Source of the DNA: Camarhynchus parvulus
Lineage: Eukaryota > Chordata > Aves > Passeriformes > Thraupidae
Assembly (NCBI RefSeq): GCF_901933205.1
Contig: NC_044585.1
Location: 4,402,001 to 4,466,000, forward strand
Length of the DNA stretch: 64,000 nucleotides
Reading direction: 5' to 3'
Shown: one piece after another, positions 45,702 through 58,640 of the stretch
Numbering within the stretch: position 1 is the stretch's first letter
How the letters are laid out: each line of letters opens with the position of its first letter
The notes under the pieces: generated by a model
Told to the model about the DNA's origin: nothing
Databases searched by the model: none
Seen by the model: only the letters and a program-made list of their open reading frames with translations
Program-made: the position numbers and the translations under genes

Positions 45702-46639
45702 CTGGGGATGCAAGGAAAAGCAGGGACAGCATGAGATGAAGGCAGGAGTCACCCCTTCCCCACAAACCCTGGCAGTACCAGCTGCACACCCACACTGAGT
45801 GGTGTCCTGCAGCCCTGCAAGCCCCATTTCCAAAGCAAATACAACCAGTTAAAAAACTCAGCTTGGATTTCAAGGATCATTCTGGATATAAAACTCAACA
45901 ATACAAAAAACTTCTTTAATGTAACTGCTTTGCTCCTCCTTCCCTCAGGAGATCCAGCCAGAATGCCATGCCCTGCTCAGGGTGGGCAAAGCATCTCCAG
46001 GTTAGCAGGGCTGCTCCAGATCCCACCAGAACAGAATTATTTGCACCTTTAAAGAGGGGCTGGAGTGCACAGGATAGAGGCAGGACACAAAGCATGGCCC
46101 CACAGGGAATGATTCTGTTTGCAGAACAGCTCCTCCATCCCCAGAGGTGTCATCCCTCCAACTCCAGGGATCCTGGGCATTTTTTATGATTGGATTTCCT
46201 CGCTCTAACCCTTCAGCCTCTGCCATCCTGCAGCTTCTGTACTGGAATAAACTGGTTTTATCTAAGCTTTCTGGATGTAGAAAGGGAAACAGGCAAATCC
46301 AGCAGCCCACAACAACCCCCATATCCAACAGCATTTCAGACAAGTTTTGCAGTGTCAATGGAAAGCCAAGAATGGGGAGATAAGGGGGGTTCCTGTCCCA
46401 CAGAAGGAACTTGTGGCTTGAGCAGCAAAGCATGCAGCCATCCCACTTTGTCCAAAAACCCTAAAAAGGTTTTTAAGCCCCAAAGGCAGCATGGGCTGGA
46501 CACCCCTCTCCAGTGCCATCCCCTGGAGAAATTCCAGGACAAAGCCAACGCTTTCCCTGCTGCCAAGCTCCCTCTTCCCCTTCTCCTCCCCTCCCACACC
46601 CATTTATCAAACACATATGCACAAACTGCAGGCAATAAA

Positions 46640-46925
46640 TATTTAATGTGGCCCAGGTCTGAAGAGATGTGTTATTTTATTTGAAAATCTCCACACAGGC
46701 GTGCATACACAAAAGGAGCCTGGGATACAGCAGTGCCAAAGAGCACCTGGGAATAAACACAGTAAAGGCCATAAACGCTCTCGTGAAATGATATAAGCTA
46801 AATCCTGGGAGTTAACCTGCTGCACTGGCAGCATGACCAGGCATTCATCCACCCAATTTCCTTAGGCAACGTGGTGTGTAAATGCACCATTATGAAGCTT
46901 CAAAATGAATCCGCACGTCTCGCGC
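46640..46925. promoter_or_regulatory. Intronic candidate conserved element
   Basis: AATAAATATTTAATGTGGCC, TTATTTTATTTG, GAATAAACACAG, GCCATAAACGCTC, GAAATGATATAAGC and ACCATTATGAAGC. Confidence 0.35.
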
Positions 46926-47694
46926 TCGGTGCTTTCCCTCCCTCTCCCTGCTGCCCCCTCCGAGCTGGAGCCACGCAAACAAACAAACAAACCCCAGCAC
47001 AGCAGAGGGAGCAGCCTCAGCTGCTGGAGTGCTCGGATCCTGGGGTTTTTCCCTGGGGTGGGGGTGACAGGGACTCCCAGGATCCCTGGAGCACCTCAAA
47101 TGCTGCAGTTGGGTGAAGGGAGAGGCAAGGGGACAGCTCCTGAGCCATGGGGATGCCCATCTAGCTAGGAAAAATGGGAGGTAAGGGCCATGGGCACGCT
47201 CCAGTCTCTCTCTCTCTCCATGAAAAATATCAAGGACATTGCCTGGGGGCAGCAGAATATTTGCTGAAGGAACAGGAGCAGAGTATTTGCTCAAAGGGAG
47301 GTCTCAGACAACACTGAAACACCAACGTGTCCTTTTGACACCAAAACCCAGCACACAGGGTGGCCAGGGGTACCCACAGGAGCAGGATGGCTCTGGATTC
47401 AGGGTGCCAGGGAAGCTGTGCTGGCCCACATCAGCCTGGGCAGAGCTGGGAGAAACTGGCTCTTCCTTCCTCCCCAGCTCAGAGCAGTCCAAGCCACCCA
47501 CACGTGGAGAGGAGGGAGGGGACACCTGCTCCAGATGCACAGCAGGGCTGGCCAGGAGCTTTCCCTGGGCACTGGGAGCCAGCAGGGGCTTCCAGAGGGA
47601 TGGATCCAGGGAGCAGGCGAGGTGGAGGGGTGAGGGAAGCCGAGGGGACAGGGCTGACCCCAGAGGGGCCGTGCAGGGGAGCAGCATCCCCCCC

Positions 47695-47830
47695 ACTGCG
47701 GCGCTAATTAGAAAACACAACACAGCAATTACCGGCGGGAGCTGCGAATGAGGCACAGCTCCGGCCTTTAATGTTCTCCTCTCTGGTGCCAGGCACCGAC
47801 TCACACCTCTCCTTTCCAATTATTTCTGCT
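47695..47830. promoter_or_regulatory. Intronic candidate conserved element
   Basis: GCGGCGCTAATTAGAAAAC, AGCAATTACCGGCGGG, GCCTTTAATGTTC and CCAATTATTTCTGC. Confidence 0.35.
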
Positions 47831-49389
47831 GGATTTGGGGGGAGAGCGAGGCAGAGGCAGAAGGAAACCCAATTACCCCCTGCAGTGGCAGGCTCCCTGC
47901 CCAGGGAAGCCAGAGGGAAGCCAGGTGCTGATGGGTTTGCTCCCACTCCAGTTCATCCAGGATGGCCAGGCAGGGATTGTGCCATGGGCAAAGGCACGGG
48001 GATGGGGATGGGAGGAGGAAAAGCATGGAGCACATCACCTAGGTGACACCAGAGCACAATGGCAAGAGAGGGAAGAAAGCTTTTCCATTAGATGTCATGG
48101 AGCTGTTTGAAAATGTGCTCCCAGGGGCTGGGATGGCTGTGGAGTCACAGCAAGTCAGACGTGGTGGCACTGCCAGCTCCTTCCCTTTCCAGCACAGACG
48201 GAGTGAAAAAACCCACAGCAGCCCAGGGTGGGGTTCCTCTGGGTGCTGGTGCCTCTCTCCTCTCCAAGTGGGCAGAGATCAGCAATCCTGCTGCCAGCAC
48301 AGAGCACAGCACCAGGCCAGGCTCCTTCCCTCAAGCAGCATGGTTTACAGGGAGGTTTCCAGCATCAGTGAGTGTGAAACCAGAGCAGTTTCTGGATTTA
48401 TACTCACCCGCCCATCCATGCCCTCTCCAAGTGCACCTGAGCCCCTGCACCAGGGCTGGTGGTTGTGGCAGCAAAGCCCTTTCAGGCTTGAGACACTGTC
48501 TGGTTTGCAGTCAGCCTGGCTAACCCTGCACAAGACTAGAACCTCAGTCCTGAGGAGCCCACCAGCCCCCTGTGCCTGGCCTGGGGCTGGGCTTCTGACA
48601 GGACACTGGGATGGGATTTCAGTGCGGCCAAGGTGTGCAGCAATCCCAAATCTCTGGTGAAACCCCCATGGAGCTGCTCACAATTAACACAAGAAGGTTT
48701 GGGCGCCAAAAGGAAAGAGTTTTGCTGCAGAGGCAGCAGGATGGCAGAGCCCCTGGTGACCTGCCATGCTCCAGCTGCTCCTGGCTTCCTTCCCACAGAT
48801 CCCTGAAAAATGGTGTCCCACAGCTATTCTCTGAAATCCCAAGTGGAACCAGGACCAGGAGGGGAGGGCAGAGGTGTGGGGGATGTGGCTCTGCCTGGCC
48901 TCCCCTGTCCCTGCAGGCCCTGCCAGCCAGGCTGGCAGACCTGGCCTCACACCTCGCTCTCCCGGGCTTGGCACATTCTCCTGCTCTTGGCTGGGAGGGA
49001 TGACAGCCTCCACAAACACTGCAACTCCTATTTCCTAAATGAGAACCTTTGTTTTGTGCCCATCCAGATTTGCTGGGAAACCAGAAAAAGCCTGTGCTGG
49101 CCCTGGCAGGGCTGCAGAACAGAGACAGCCACGAGCTCTCCTTTGACAAGTCACCCCTTCCAAGCTCAGCAGGAACACAAGGTGCATCCCAGAGATGCCA
49201 GCAGGGACATCCCCTCCCTCCCACCCACAAGAGGTGCAGCATTTCTCCATGGCACTGCTGGCTATCAGCTGCTCTCCTGCTGCTTTGGCAGCTCTTCCAG
49301 CTGCCATCCTGCTTCCCTGGCTGAACACAGGGAGGAAAAGGAGATTTCTCCTCCTCACTGCAAGCTGGCTGCAGGTCAGAGGAACATCA

Positions 49390-49510
49390 CTCCTTGGGAT
49401 TGTAATGATATCCTTCTGGCACAGGCCAGCTGGGAGGCAAGTCCTTTGCCTGCTAATTATAGGACATTATATTGCCATTAACCAGCACATTCCAGCTCAG
49501 GAGACAACCC
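49390..49510. promoter_or_regulatory. Intronic candidate conserved element
   Basis: GGATTGTAATGATATCC, CTGCTAATTATAGGAC and ATTGCCATTAACC. Confidence 0.3.
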
Positions 49511-49732
49511 ACGGCTCACCTGGCTTTGCCTGGTCACCAGAAGGAGCCTGCACATCCTTCACCAACACAGCCCAGAGGCCATGGGACAGAGGAGAATGGG
49601 AATACAGGTGGGCTCCAGAAAACCTCTTCCCTCCCCTTCCTTCCTCCCTGCTCTCCAGAAAACCCCACAGCTTCAAGCAGCCCTGAAGGCTGCTCGTTCA
49701 TGGGACAGACCAGGGTGAAGCTGGAAAATCAG

Positions 49733-49985
49733 AATGGCTTGGAAGAAACCTTAAAGTCCATCCTGTTCCACGTCCTGCCATAGGCAGGGATGCCTTCCAC
49801 CATCCCAGGTGGCTCCAAGCCCCATCCAGCCTGGCCTTGGACCCTGCCAGGGATGCAGGGGCAGCCCCAGCTCCTCTGGGCACCCTGTGCCAGGGCCTGC
49901 CCACCTGCACAGGGAACAGTTTCTTCCAAAGAAATCATAAACATCTCTCCAGCTAGGAAGTGTTCCCTCCATTGCAACCCCTTCC
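49733..49985 (-). mobile_element. CR1 LINE 3' fragment (antisense)
   Basis: The plus strand carries the reverse complement of the CR1 3' region: AATGGCTTGGAAGAAACCTT, GCCATAGGCAGGGATGCC, GGCTCCAAGCCCCATCCAGC and GGGCACCCTGTGCCAGGGCC. It lies inside the long RBM19 intron, sharing the gene's strand. Confidence 0.85.
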
Positions 49986-50859
49986 CTGTCTCAAAGAGCA
50001 GCATTTAAACTACAAAATCCTTGGGACAGGCCAGACTGTCCATCCCTGATGGGCATTTTCAAGTCCCAAACACACAGATGTGTTCATCTGACTTGATCTT
50101 GGTGCACCCCAAGCCATGAGCTGGTCAAGGACTCTTGGGTTGCCAAGCACAACAGACACCATGAATCTGTCCACTGCCAAAACCACAGAACATCTTGGAA
50201 AACAACCACAAAAATCACCCTGAGTCTTCTGCAGACATACAGAGTTCCTACTGCACAGAGCAGTCCTAAATCCCCCTCTCTGGTTTATATCTCTTCAAGA
50301 AAAACAAAACGGCAAAACCACGCTGAAAAACTGAATATGAAAACCTTTCTCAAGGCTGCCAACCTTCTCCTGGGTTGCCACCATCTCCCCCTCTCTCCTC
50401 TTGCTGCCCAGCTCCCCCCGGTGACTGCTGGCAGCCGCAGGCCGGAGCTCAGGCAGCAGCGTGACCGCTCATCCCAAACGCCTCTGGGCAGGGATGAGGA
50501 GTCCAAAAGAGACACAAATCCTTCCCTCCCCTCCCTGCACAGCCTCAGCCCCAGCAGCAGGCTGCAGCCACATGGAATTCACTCAATCCCTTATTCTTTT
50601 TCCCCCAAACAGGACCTTCCCCCGCCAGAAAACCACGGCCCTGCCACACTCTGCCGCTGCATTTGCTGATTAAAAGAGGGGAAGAAAAAAAAATACAGTA
50701 ATGGTCCTTTTTTTCTTTCTTCCTCCTTGAGGAAGGCAGGACCCTGGCAAATGGTTTTGCCCCTGGGCTGAGCCATGGCCAGTTGCACCCCCTGCATGAG
50801 GGAGTTAATGGAATCCGCAGCAGAAGGGCCCTCCCGCCTCCCGCTCCAGGACTTCAGCT

Positions 50860-51160
50860 GACTCCAGGATGGCTAATCCCATTACAAGAAAATAACGTGG
50901 ATAATTCAAGCTAATGAAATCGTTACAAGAATGTGGACAGCCAGGGGTGGACATTCAGAGCCAATTTAACACTCCTTGGTGTTGTTATCCCCAGCACAGG
51001 AAATATCTGAAAAGGAGGAAGGGAAAACGGAAGGAGGGAAGAAAAAAGCCTTCCTCTCTTGTTAGCTTAAATCCTGTTAGAGAGTTCAGGAATTATCTGG
51101 CACCCATCTCCCCTATTACCATTATCAGCAGCAGCATCAATAATGTCTCCTTCACCTCTG
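50860..51160. promoter_or_regulatory. Intronic candidate conserved element
   Basis: GGCTAATCCCATTACAAG, AATAACGTGGATAATTC, GCTAATGAAATCGTTAC, CAATTTAACACTCC and GGAATTATCTGGC. Confidence 0.4.
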
Positions 51161-52139
51161 GAAATCAGCAAATGAAGGCACAGGAAGACAAGGTGGGAGG
51201 GAAACCTCTGGATCCTGGAGCCCAGTCAAACTGTGGCTCCCTCCAGCTCTGGTGGAGGGAATTGGCAGCAGAGCAGGGCAGCAGTGTCCCCCTGGCCCAC
51301 ACCAGGAAGCAAAGCTGATCCTTCACTCATGTCCTGCTGGATTATCAAAGCTCCTGTGAAAAGCCAGCGGGACGGGGACAGCCACGTCTGCACCTTGCTC
51401 TTTACCATGGATCATCAGTTTTTCCAGCTTCCTCTTTGCCCAGGAGCATCATCTTTGTTTGGAGGCCCTTGATCTGCTGCTGCAGCACAACTGGGTTTTT
51501 GCTTTGTGTGATTCCTCCTTTTCCTTGTGCTGCTGCCTGTCCGGGCTCAGCTGCTCCGTGGATCCTTTCCTGAGCCTGGTTTTCTGGGCAGCCCTGTCCT
51601 TGCTGCCAGAGGCTCCTGGGGCAGGGCCAAAGCCAGGCTCCCACCACTGCAGCATCTCACACACTCCCTGGAATAACACTGCTGCTGGTCCCAGCTCTGG
51701 ACTTCCCTCCTCATGGAGGAAGTCCATGAGATCCACTAGAAAACAGTCCTGGGGAAGCTGCTCCAGCTTTTGGATTGCCCTCACTCCCTCAGTGCCTGTG
51801 GAAAGCTCCAAGTTTAGTTCTTCCTGGATTTACCAAATTTTGGCACAAATCTTCAAGAATTATTTAGAAGCCCAGCACCACAACTACTACAAGTGCCAGG
51901 GACTATGTGGACATGGATGTGCTTCTTTCCAAGGAGCTGGGAATTGACCCACAAATCCCATTTTTAGTGGAAAATGGCAGCAGCCTCCCTTGGAGCTCAT
52001 GGCAAAGCAGGATCAGGAACACAACAGCTTTGGCCCCGGAGCAGGAGGCAGCCAGGGGATGGATCTTCCATCTCCTCAAGATGCTGGATCAAAAGGCAGT
52101 GGCTGCTTCCTGTGGCTTAACTGGCTTGTTTAAAAACAC

Positions 52140-52240
52140 AGCAAAACATTTTATCCCTTCTCGATTTATTTTCCTTAACAGTTGCTTATGAGGGACCTTA
52201 TCAAAAGCGTTCTGAAATTCCAAGCAAATTAGTCATTAGG
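52140..52240 (-). mobile_element. Degenerate LINE reverse-transcriptase remnant
   Basis: On the minus strand one frame reads CLEFQNAFDKVPHKQLLRKI, which matches reverse-transcriptase motif A of CR1/L2-type LINEs (general form LDFxKAFDKVPHxxL). The catalytic-position aspartate of LDF is glutamate here, and in-frame stops lie just upstream, so this is a fossil. It borders an AT-rich block at 52240-52560 that could be an exapted part or an unrelated conserved element. Confidence 0.6.
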
Positions 52241-52570
52241 CAGGTTTTCAGAACAGTAATTAGGCCACTCCATGCCCCTGATGTATTATTTACCTGAGAA
52301 GATCTACATAATTAGGGCTCTTCTTTATAACTGGTATTACACACACTAAATTCTACTCCAGTCTATCGTGTAATTACGCAATTAGGCCGCACGCTAAACA
52401 GAAACCAATCCTGAAAACCAAGCAGAAAGAAAAAAAAAAACAACCACCCAACAGTAATTATTATTTTTTTAAATCCTCCATCAGCAGCACAGCAGCAAGT
52501 CTTAAAATTTTAATATCCCTCCACTTAAGTCATTTCTAAGCAGGTGTTGCAATCAGGTTTGGTTTCTTAA
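52240..52570. promoter_or_regulatory. Intronic candidate conserved element
   Basis: CAGTAATTAGGCCAC, ATGTATTATTTACC, ACATAATTAGGGC, GTGTAATTACGCAATTAGGC, ACAGTAATTATTA and AAAATTTTAATATCCC: at least five TAATTA/TAATTG-class sites in 330 bp. Confidence 0.45.
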
Positions 52571-54133
52571 TTTTGCTGTGTTTAATCCGACTTTGGGAGG
52601 TTTTAACATGGGCTTTAAAGGCTGGTGGGAAAAGGGGCCTTTCCCTTGCCTGGATTTGCTGTACTGGTGGCAGCAGCATCATGTCCCTGCAGCCTCCCTT
52701 TGCAGCTCCTCAGCCCCCTGCTCCTCCCCATCCAGGCTGATTTTCCAGCTCCAGCTGCTCTGGTGTGACTGTCACAGTCGTTCTGCCCTCCAGAGCCAGC
52801 TCCCACGCTGGAATTTTAGTGTGGAAAAAGGAATGAGAGCCTTGGAGCCCCTGCAGCAGGAGCTGGGATGTGCAGAGCCCCACCCAGCAGCCTCACACAC
52901 CTTTAGGATGGAGAGATGGACGTGGGCATCTCCTGATTTGTTCCCATCTTTCTGACTGCAAAGGAATATCCCAGGATGTGCCTCCCCACCTGTGCCTGCC
53001 CATGGGGTACTGCACATGTCCTGCTTTGGTTCCTGCTCCTTGCTGATGGAAGAGCCTGCACCACTGGGGTGGGAAGTATTTTTTAAATCCACTTCTTGCC
53101 ATAAATCTATTTTAGACTTGGTGACATCAAGGAAAAGCAGCCAGGACTCACTGACACCTCCAGGAGAAGACACCTGCCTATTCTCCACATTTATTTCCGT
53201 GCTTTAAAGACAACGATGATTCACTGTCTGATGAAAGCAGGAACAGATTTCCTCCTGAAATTTCACACCTCAACGCCTACAATTCCAGTTCCTAAGGGCC
53301 AGGGGAAGGTGCAGAGCTGGCACAGGGAACACCACAAGCTTTAGGAAGCCCTGGGTTCAAGCAGCACTGCTGAACGTGAACACTGACGTGAGTTTGGGAG
53401 TTCAAAGCCACCCCAAAAGAGTTTGAGGATTTGAAGGTAACTGGTGGATGTGTGGTGGAAGAGGTCACCCCAAAGCAGGATGGAGGTGGAAAATCCCACT
53501 TTATTATTATTCAGGTTTTGTTGTTGCTTCTCTTCTCTTGGGCAATCCTACAGAGCTCTGAGCTGGTTCTGGTCACAGCAGGGCTCTTGTCCCCTCTGCT
53601 GTCACTCTCAAATCCCTTCATTTCACCTATGCAACATCCTCTTCCTTAATCCTACTGGTAATACTAGTTACTCCTAATAGTAATTACTTTTTTTAAATTT
53701 TTTTGCTGGGGGAAACAAAAGACGTTCAAGCCTGGTGGAGAAAGGACCAGCTCTATCAGGACATCTTCCCCCACATCACCTCCCTGGAGCACACCAGGGC
53801 CAAACCCTGCTTCCCTGGCAGCTGAGATGTACAAATGCAGCAGTCACCTACAGACCCCTCTATCCCAACCCTCAGGGAATCTCAATCCTTGCACAGCCTC
53901 CAACAAGAGCCTCCAATGCCTGCAAAGCCTTTCTCAGAGCTCACACTCCTAAGCCACAATTCTCCCAGCACGCAGCACCTTGCAGCACCAGGGCTTAGGA
54001 GCCACCAAGTCACTGCCCTAATCACCAGAGGGTCAGGATTTCAAAGGAACCTGCAGCTCCCACAGAGCTGAGATTTGGGGATTTATCTCTCCTGGGCTCT
54101 TTTGAAAATCCTGATCAGAGTGCAGCTCTGGTC

Positions 54134-54154
54134 AAAAAAAAAAAAAAAAAAAAA
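54134..54154. repeat. 21-A homopolymer
   Basis: A run of 21 A. No recognisable retrotransposon body precedes it, so it may be a simple mutational run. Confidence 0.9.
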
Positions 54155-55164
54155 GTTATGCTAAAAATAGTGCTCACAGGAGGGTCTGGTGCAAATCTCT
54201 GCTCCTGGAGGATTCTTATGAGTCAGCTCCTTTCAAAGACAAGAGGAAATTTGTACAACTAGCATCTAGAAAACTCAGAAGGAACCCAAAGGTGTACCCA
54301 GGGCATCCTTTGGAGAAGGCAGCCTTGCTGTTAAGATACCAGCTGCATCAACAATCCAAAAAATAAAGAAATATCTTATATTCAGCTGTAGAACCTCCTG
54401 CACTGAGCTGGGGAATAAATATAGAAGCAATGAGATATTTATAGGCACACAGCTATTTTAACACAGCTCTGCTTTAAAGAGAATCCTTATTTAAGTCTTG
54501 TCCCTGTAAAGCTGCAGGATGACTTAGAAAAATAACCTGATTAATTATTTTCATCAGGAGAACAGAGAAACACAGAGGGGAGATCAAATGCACGCAAGCG
54601 CAGCGGGAACGCGGGAGCCGAGCTGGAGGCTCAAACACAGCCAGGCTGTGAGGTCTCCTGAGCTCAGGATTGTCCCCAGAGCCCAGGCTGGCCACATGTG
54701 ACACCTGCCAGGGCTCAGAACAAGGCCAAGCATTCAGAGCAGCTCCTTGGTGAGGCAGGCTGGGAGCCACCATGCTCCAGAGACAGCACAACATCCCATT
54801 TTCTGCTCCTGCTGGAAAAGCCCTGGGAGCAGAGATGGCTTTTCACTGTTAACAGTCCAATTTACCCATCCTGTGCCCAAACTGGAGGTGTGGCTGCTGC
54901 CCAAGCTACAATGGTGGCTCTCCTCCTGCTCCAGGACTTTGGTCAGCCCTTGCCAACCTGCCATGACCACAGCAAAGCTCAGAGGCCACTTTGCACAGTG
55001 GGATTTGTCTTCACAGGTCCCTGGAAAAGTCCCAAAAGACAGAGAGTGACTGGTGCAAGCACTGCCTGAGCCACCATGGGGTTCAGTGATGATACTTCCA
55101 CTCCATTTCATGGAAAGCTCATTGCTCTCCACCCACCTCAGAAAGAGGATGAAGAGGACACAGA

Positions 55165-55218
55165 TTCCACAGGATCCCTGGATGGTTTGGGTTGGAGGTC
55201 ATCTAAGCCCAACTCCCC
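55165..55218 (-). mobile_element. CR1 3' end scrap (antisense)
   Basis: The plus strand reads GATGGTTTGGGTTGGAGGTC then ATCTAAGCCCAAC, the reverse complement of a CR1 3' end lacking its body. Confidence 0.6.
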
Positions 55219-55979
55219 TGCCAAGAGCTCCAAGAAGTGTGGCCACAATGAGAGAAAAGGGGAAGGGATCATCCTTCCAGCCACAATCCACCAAAAAAAA
55301 TGCAAGCACACACCTGGAAAAAGGTGAGAGGAGTTCTAGGGGTGAGAACAATCCAAATGGCAGGGACAGAGCAGAATGTCTGCCATGGAGAGTGAGCCTC
55401 AGCCAGGATGGGCTCAGCAATGCTGAGCTTGTGTGGGAGCTGTCACAGGCCCAGCTGATGGCAGTAAGTCCCTGCAGAGGTGACAGCTCTGGCAGATGCA
55501 CTGAGCAAACAGCAGAAAAGAGGGAGAAATCAGACAGGAGGCAAAGGCAGCTCGATCTTTACAGGCAGAGCTGGGCTGTGCTTGCTGCCGTTAAAAAAGG
55601 GAGGCAAGTGGTTAAAAAGCAACTTTTAAGCAGCATCCTTGCTGAGCACAGGTAGGGCAGGGCAGGCTGGCAGCTCCCCTCCCTCCTTCCCTCCCTCCTC
55701 CAGACCTCCCTGCTGCAGCAGACCCAATTTCATGGGGTTTTTGCACAAGCAGTGGGGTGGAAAATGATCATCGGGAGGCAGCGCACGGCGCTCCCCACAT
55801 CCCCCTGCAAGGTGAGCGGCCCCAGCCCCACCTGGGTGGGCACCTGGGTGAGGAAAGAGGCACCAGAGAGCTCCCAAAAAGGCAGCCATGGTTGGATGAG
55901 GGGCAGCCATGGTGGGGATGAGGGGCAGCCACGCTCCCCCCAGCCCTGTCACCCTCCTGGCTGCTGCCGGCAGAGACAG

Positions 55980-56110
55980 CGCAGTCCTGCGTGACAGCGT
56001 GAAATTAATATGATTTTGGGGGAAGCTGGCAGTGAGTAATGAGCAGCTGAAACACCTCATCCCCACCCCCTCGCCCCCCCACCAGACTCTTTTAACCCCT
56101 CAGATGCTGG
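55980..56110. promoter_or_regulatory. Intronic candidate element
   Basis: GTGAAATTAATATGATTTTG and CAGTGAGTAATGAGC beside a CpG-containing stretch. Confidence 0.25.
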
Positions 56111-56934
56111 CATGGTATCAAAGAGTGGGAAGAGCAAGAGCTGGGTTAAAGAGAAGTAGGGAAGGGCCATGCAGCACACCTGAAATGGGATTTGCAGGGT
56201 GGATTTTGGCACAAATCTCAGTGGTGCTGCTTGTGAGCAGTCCCAGCCTGTTGAGATGCTGAGATTGGCACTCCTAGGCTTGGAAAAGTCAATATTGCTG
56301 CTTTTCCAAGTGAGGTTTCACAAAGAGATGCCCAAAAAAATGAGGGGCTGAAGGAGACCCAAGGCTGTTCTCCAAACACTCCTGGGCAGGGCCCAGAGCC
56401 CACCCAGGAGGGAACAGCTTGATGTGCACAGACCACTGATGGGCAGCGGAACAAAAAGTGGTTTTCCAGCTTCCCTGGTACCTAATAAATGGGAATATGG
56501 GCAGAAAACCATCCCATCTCCACAGGCAGCTGATGTGAGTCCCTGGATGCCTGGTAAGGGTCAGTCCCACAACAGCACCTTCCTCAGAGGACAGGGCTCA
56601 GCAGCTTCCCCCTGGACTTAATTGCAGCAAATTTAACATCTCCTGTCCTCTGCCAGATGCCTGCAAGTGCTCAGGATACTGCTGGGGGAGGAGGAAAGAG
56701 AGGTGAGAAGACAGATGGTCATCCTGATCTGCCTTAACTTGATTTCTTCAGGAAAAACAAGGTGCAGACAGAAATGCTGCTGGTGCCAGCAGCTGCAGAA
56801 GGCAGCACAGTTCAAAGGCCTTGGGCACAGGCACTGCCTCAGGGGAGGTGAGAGACTCTGGAATGGAAGGGCTTTAATTGCAATCACATCCCAAGGCTGA
56901 AAAATCTCCCAGATTGGGAGAGGGAGAAAGGCTG

Positions 56935-57250
56935 CAGCAGGCATGAGGTTAAAAAAATAATGATGCAAACAGAGATGCAAATAAAGGACACGATGTCATC
57001 GTGAGGAGAAAGCTGTGATTCATTAGAGGCTTGTTCAGGACCTTCTCGTGAAGTGAGACTGAAAAATACCCACACAAGTGAAAGGCAGGGGGGTGGATGG
57101 ATCAACATCACCAGCAAAGAACTGCAGTTAACAAATCCAACAGACAGAGGAATTTTAAGAGCAAGGAGATAATCATCTTGACTGTACCTTGATGAAAGGC
57201 TGAGACACAAGCTCAAAAGTTAGTCCAGTGGAATTTCAATGTTATAGATT
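56935..57250. promoter_or_regulatory. Intronic candidate conserved element
   Basis: GAGGTTAAAAAAATAATGAT, GATGCAAATAAAGGAC, GTGATTCATTAGAGGC, GGAGATAATCATC and TTTCAATGTTATAG; single-copy. Confidence 0.3.
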
Positions 57251-58465
57251 GTGCAGTGCTCCAGCTGCCAGCCCCCAAAGGGCCAACTCTGAGAATGAAC
57301 AACAACTGGCCACAATATAACCCCCCCAAAAAAATCCCATGTTTTTCCTTTCTCAGACACATACATACTCTTCTTAATTCAGACAAAAAGACACCTTGTA
57401 ACACTAAGAACCCTGAGTGGGTTATTTCCAGGACACAGCCCAAGCAGGCTTTGGTTTTCTCCCTATGGAGAACCACCTGCCCACATCTGAAATTTTTTTT
57501 GCACTGAAAAAAATGGCAAAAAGCCCAAAGCAGAACCCTAGAGTGGCATTTGAACAAGACATTCCAAAAGCAGCCCCTTCCCCAGCTCACTCCACCTCCC
57601 TGAGCCCCTCCACGCTGCTGAGCTGAGGAATTTGTGTGGAAAACTAATTAAAGTTCTCTTGGGAAGCTCGGCTGGATGCCCTGGAGAGAGGTGGCAGGAG
57701 TCAGGAGAGAGCAGCCCAGAAATTCCCTTCATTTGCACAGGCCAAATCCAGGTTTTGGGTGGGCAGAAAAGGGACCTGGAGTATGTGGAGAGCAGAAAAG
57801 GGGGAAAAATAAATATAAAAAATCAAGTATGCAATGAATATTCAAACCCAGGAAAGGGATGTGCTGAAAAAGAAAATCTTCCTTCTGCTCTTGGGAAGAA
57901 CCACCTTTTAAAGCAACTTTGCTAAGATAACACAGAGTTAAACATTTCCTTATCTATGTTAAACACCTTTATGATTCAAACTGAAAAACAGCACTGCAAA
58001 CCCATTTCCCTCTCCCCCACCCCATGGCTCTCTTTGGAGAGTGGCCAAATTAAAGTGGCCACTTCCATTTCTGGGCTCTGAATATCAACCCCATTCTGCT
58101 GTGTTTGGGTTTCCAGCACACAAGGAGAAGATTTGAAGAAGAGGGAGAGAAAAAAAAATAAAGTGAGTTTAATTTATGCTGTTTAAAATAGAGAAATAAA
58201 GCAGCCCAGCAGATCCCTGCATTCCTACCTGCAGCTCATGAGGCTGGTGCACATTCCTGCAAGCTGCTTCCCAAAAAGCTCCTGCACTCTGTATTTTCCT
58301 GAGCAACGCTGCAGTTTGGGCATGGAAACATCAGCATTGGCCAAAGGCTGCAGGGATGCTCCTGGCACCAGCTGTGCAGGACATGCAGGGCACACAGCCC
58401 ACAGGGGTGGAAAAACAGAGGGTGGCTCAGGGGGCAGCCCCTGCCAGGGGTTCCCCACCCTCATG

Positions 58466-58640
58466 GGGGAATTCTTTCCCAAAATCCCATCCAGCTCTGC
58501 CCTCTGGCAGTGGAAGCCATTCCCTGTGTTCTGTCACCCCATCCCTTGTCCCAAATCCCTCTGCAGCTCTCCTGAAGCCCCTTTAGGCCTTGGAAAGGGC
58601 TCTGAGGTGTCACTGGAACCTTCTCTCCTGCATCTCCCAG
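58466..58640 (-). mobile_element. CR1 LINE internal/3' fragment (antisense)
   Basis: The phrases TGCCCTCTGGCAGTGGAAGC, CATTCCCTGTGTTCTGTCAC, CCCTTGTCCCAAATCCCTCT and GCAGCTCTCCTGAAGCCCCT are the reverse complement of the CR1 block upstream of the 3' tail. The final tail is absent. The same block is present in sense orientation at 1215-1545. Confidence 0.85.

Noticed and set aside
54134..54154. Poly(A) run as the tail of a processed pseudogene or SINE
   Set aside because: No recognisable transcript-derived sequence, target-site duplication or SINE body next to it.
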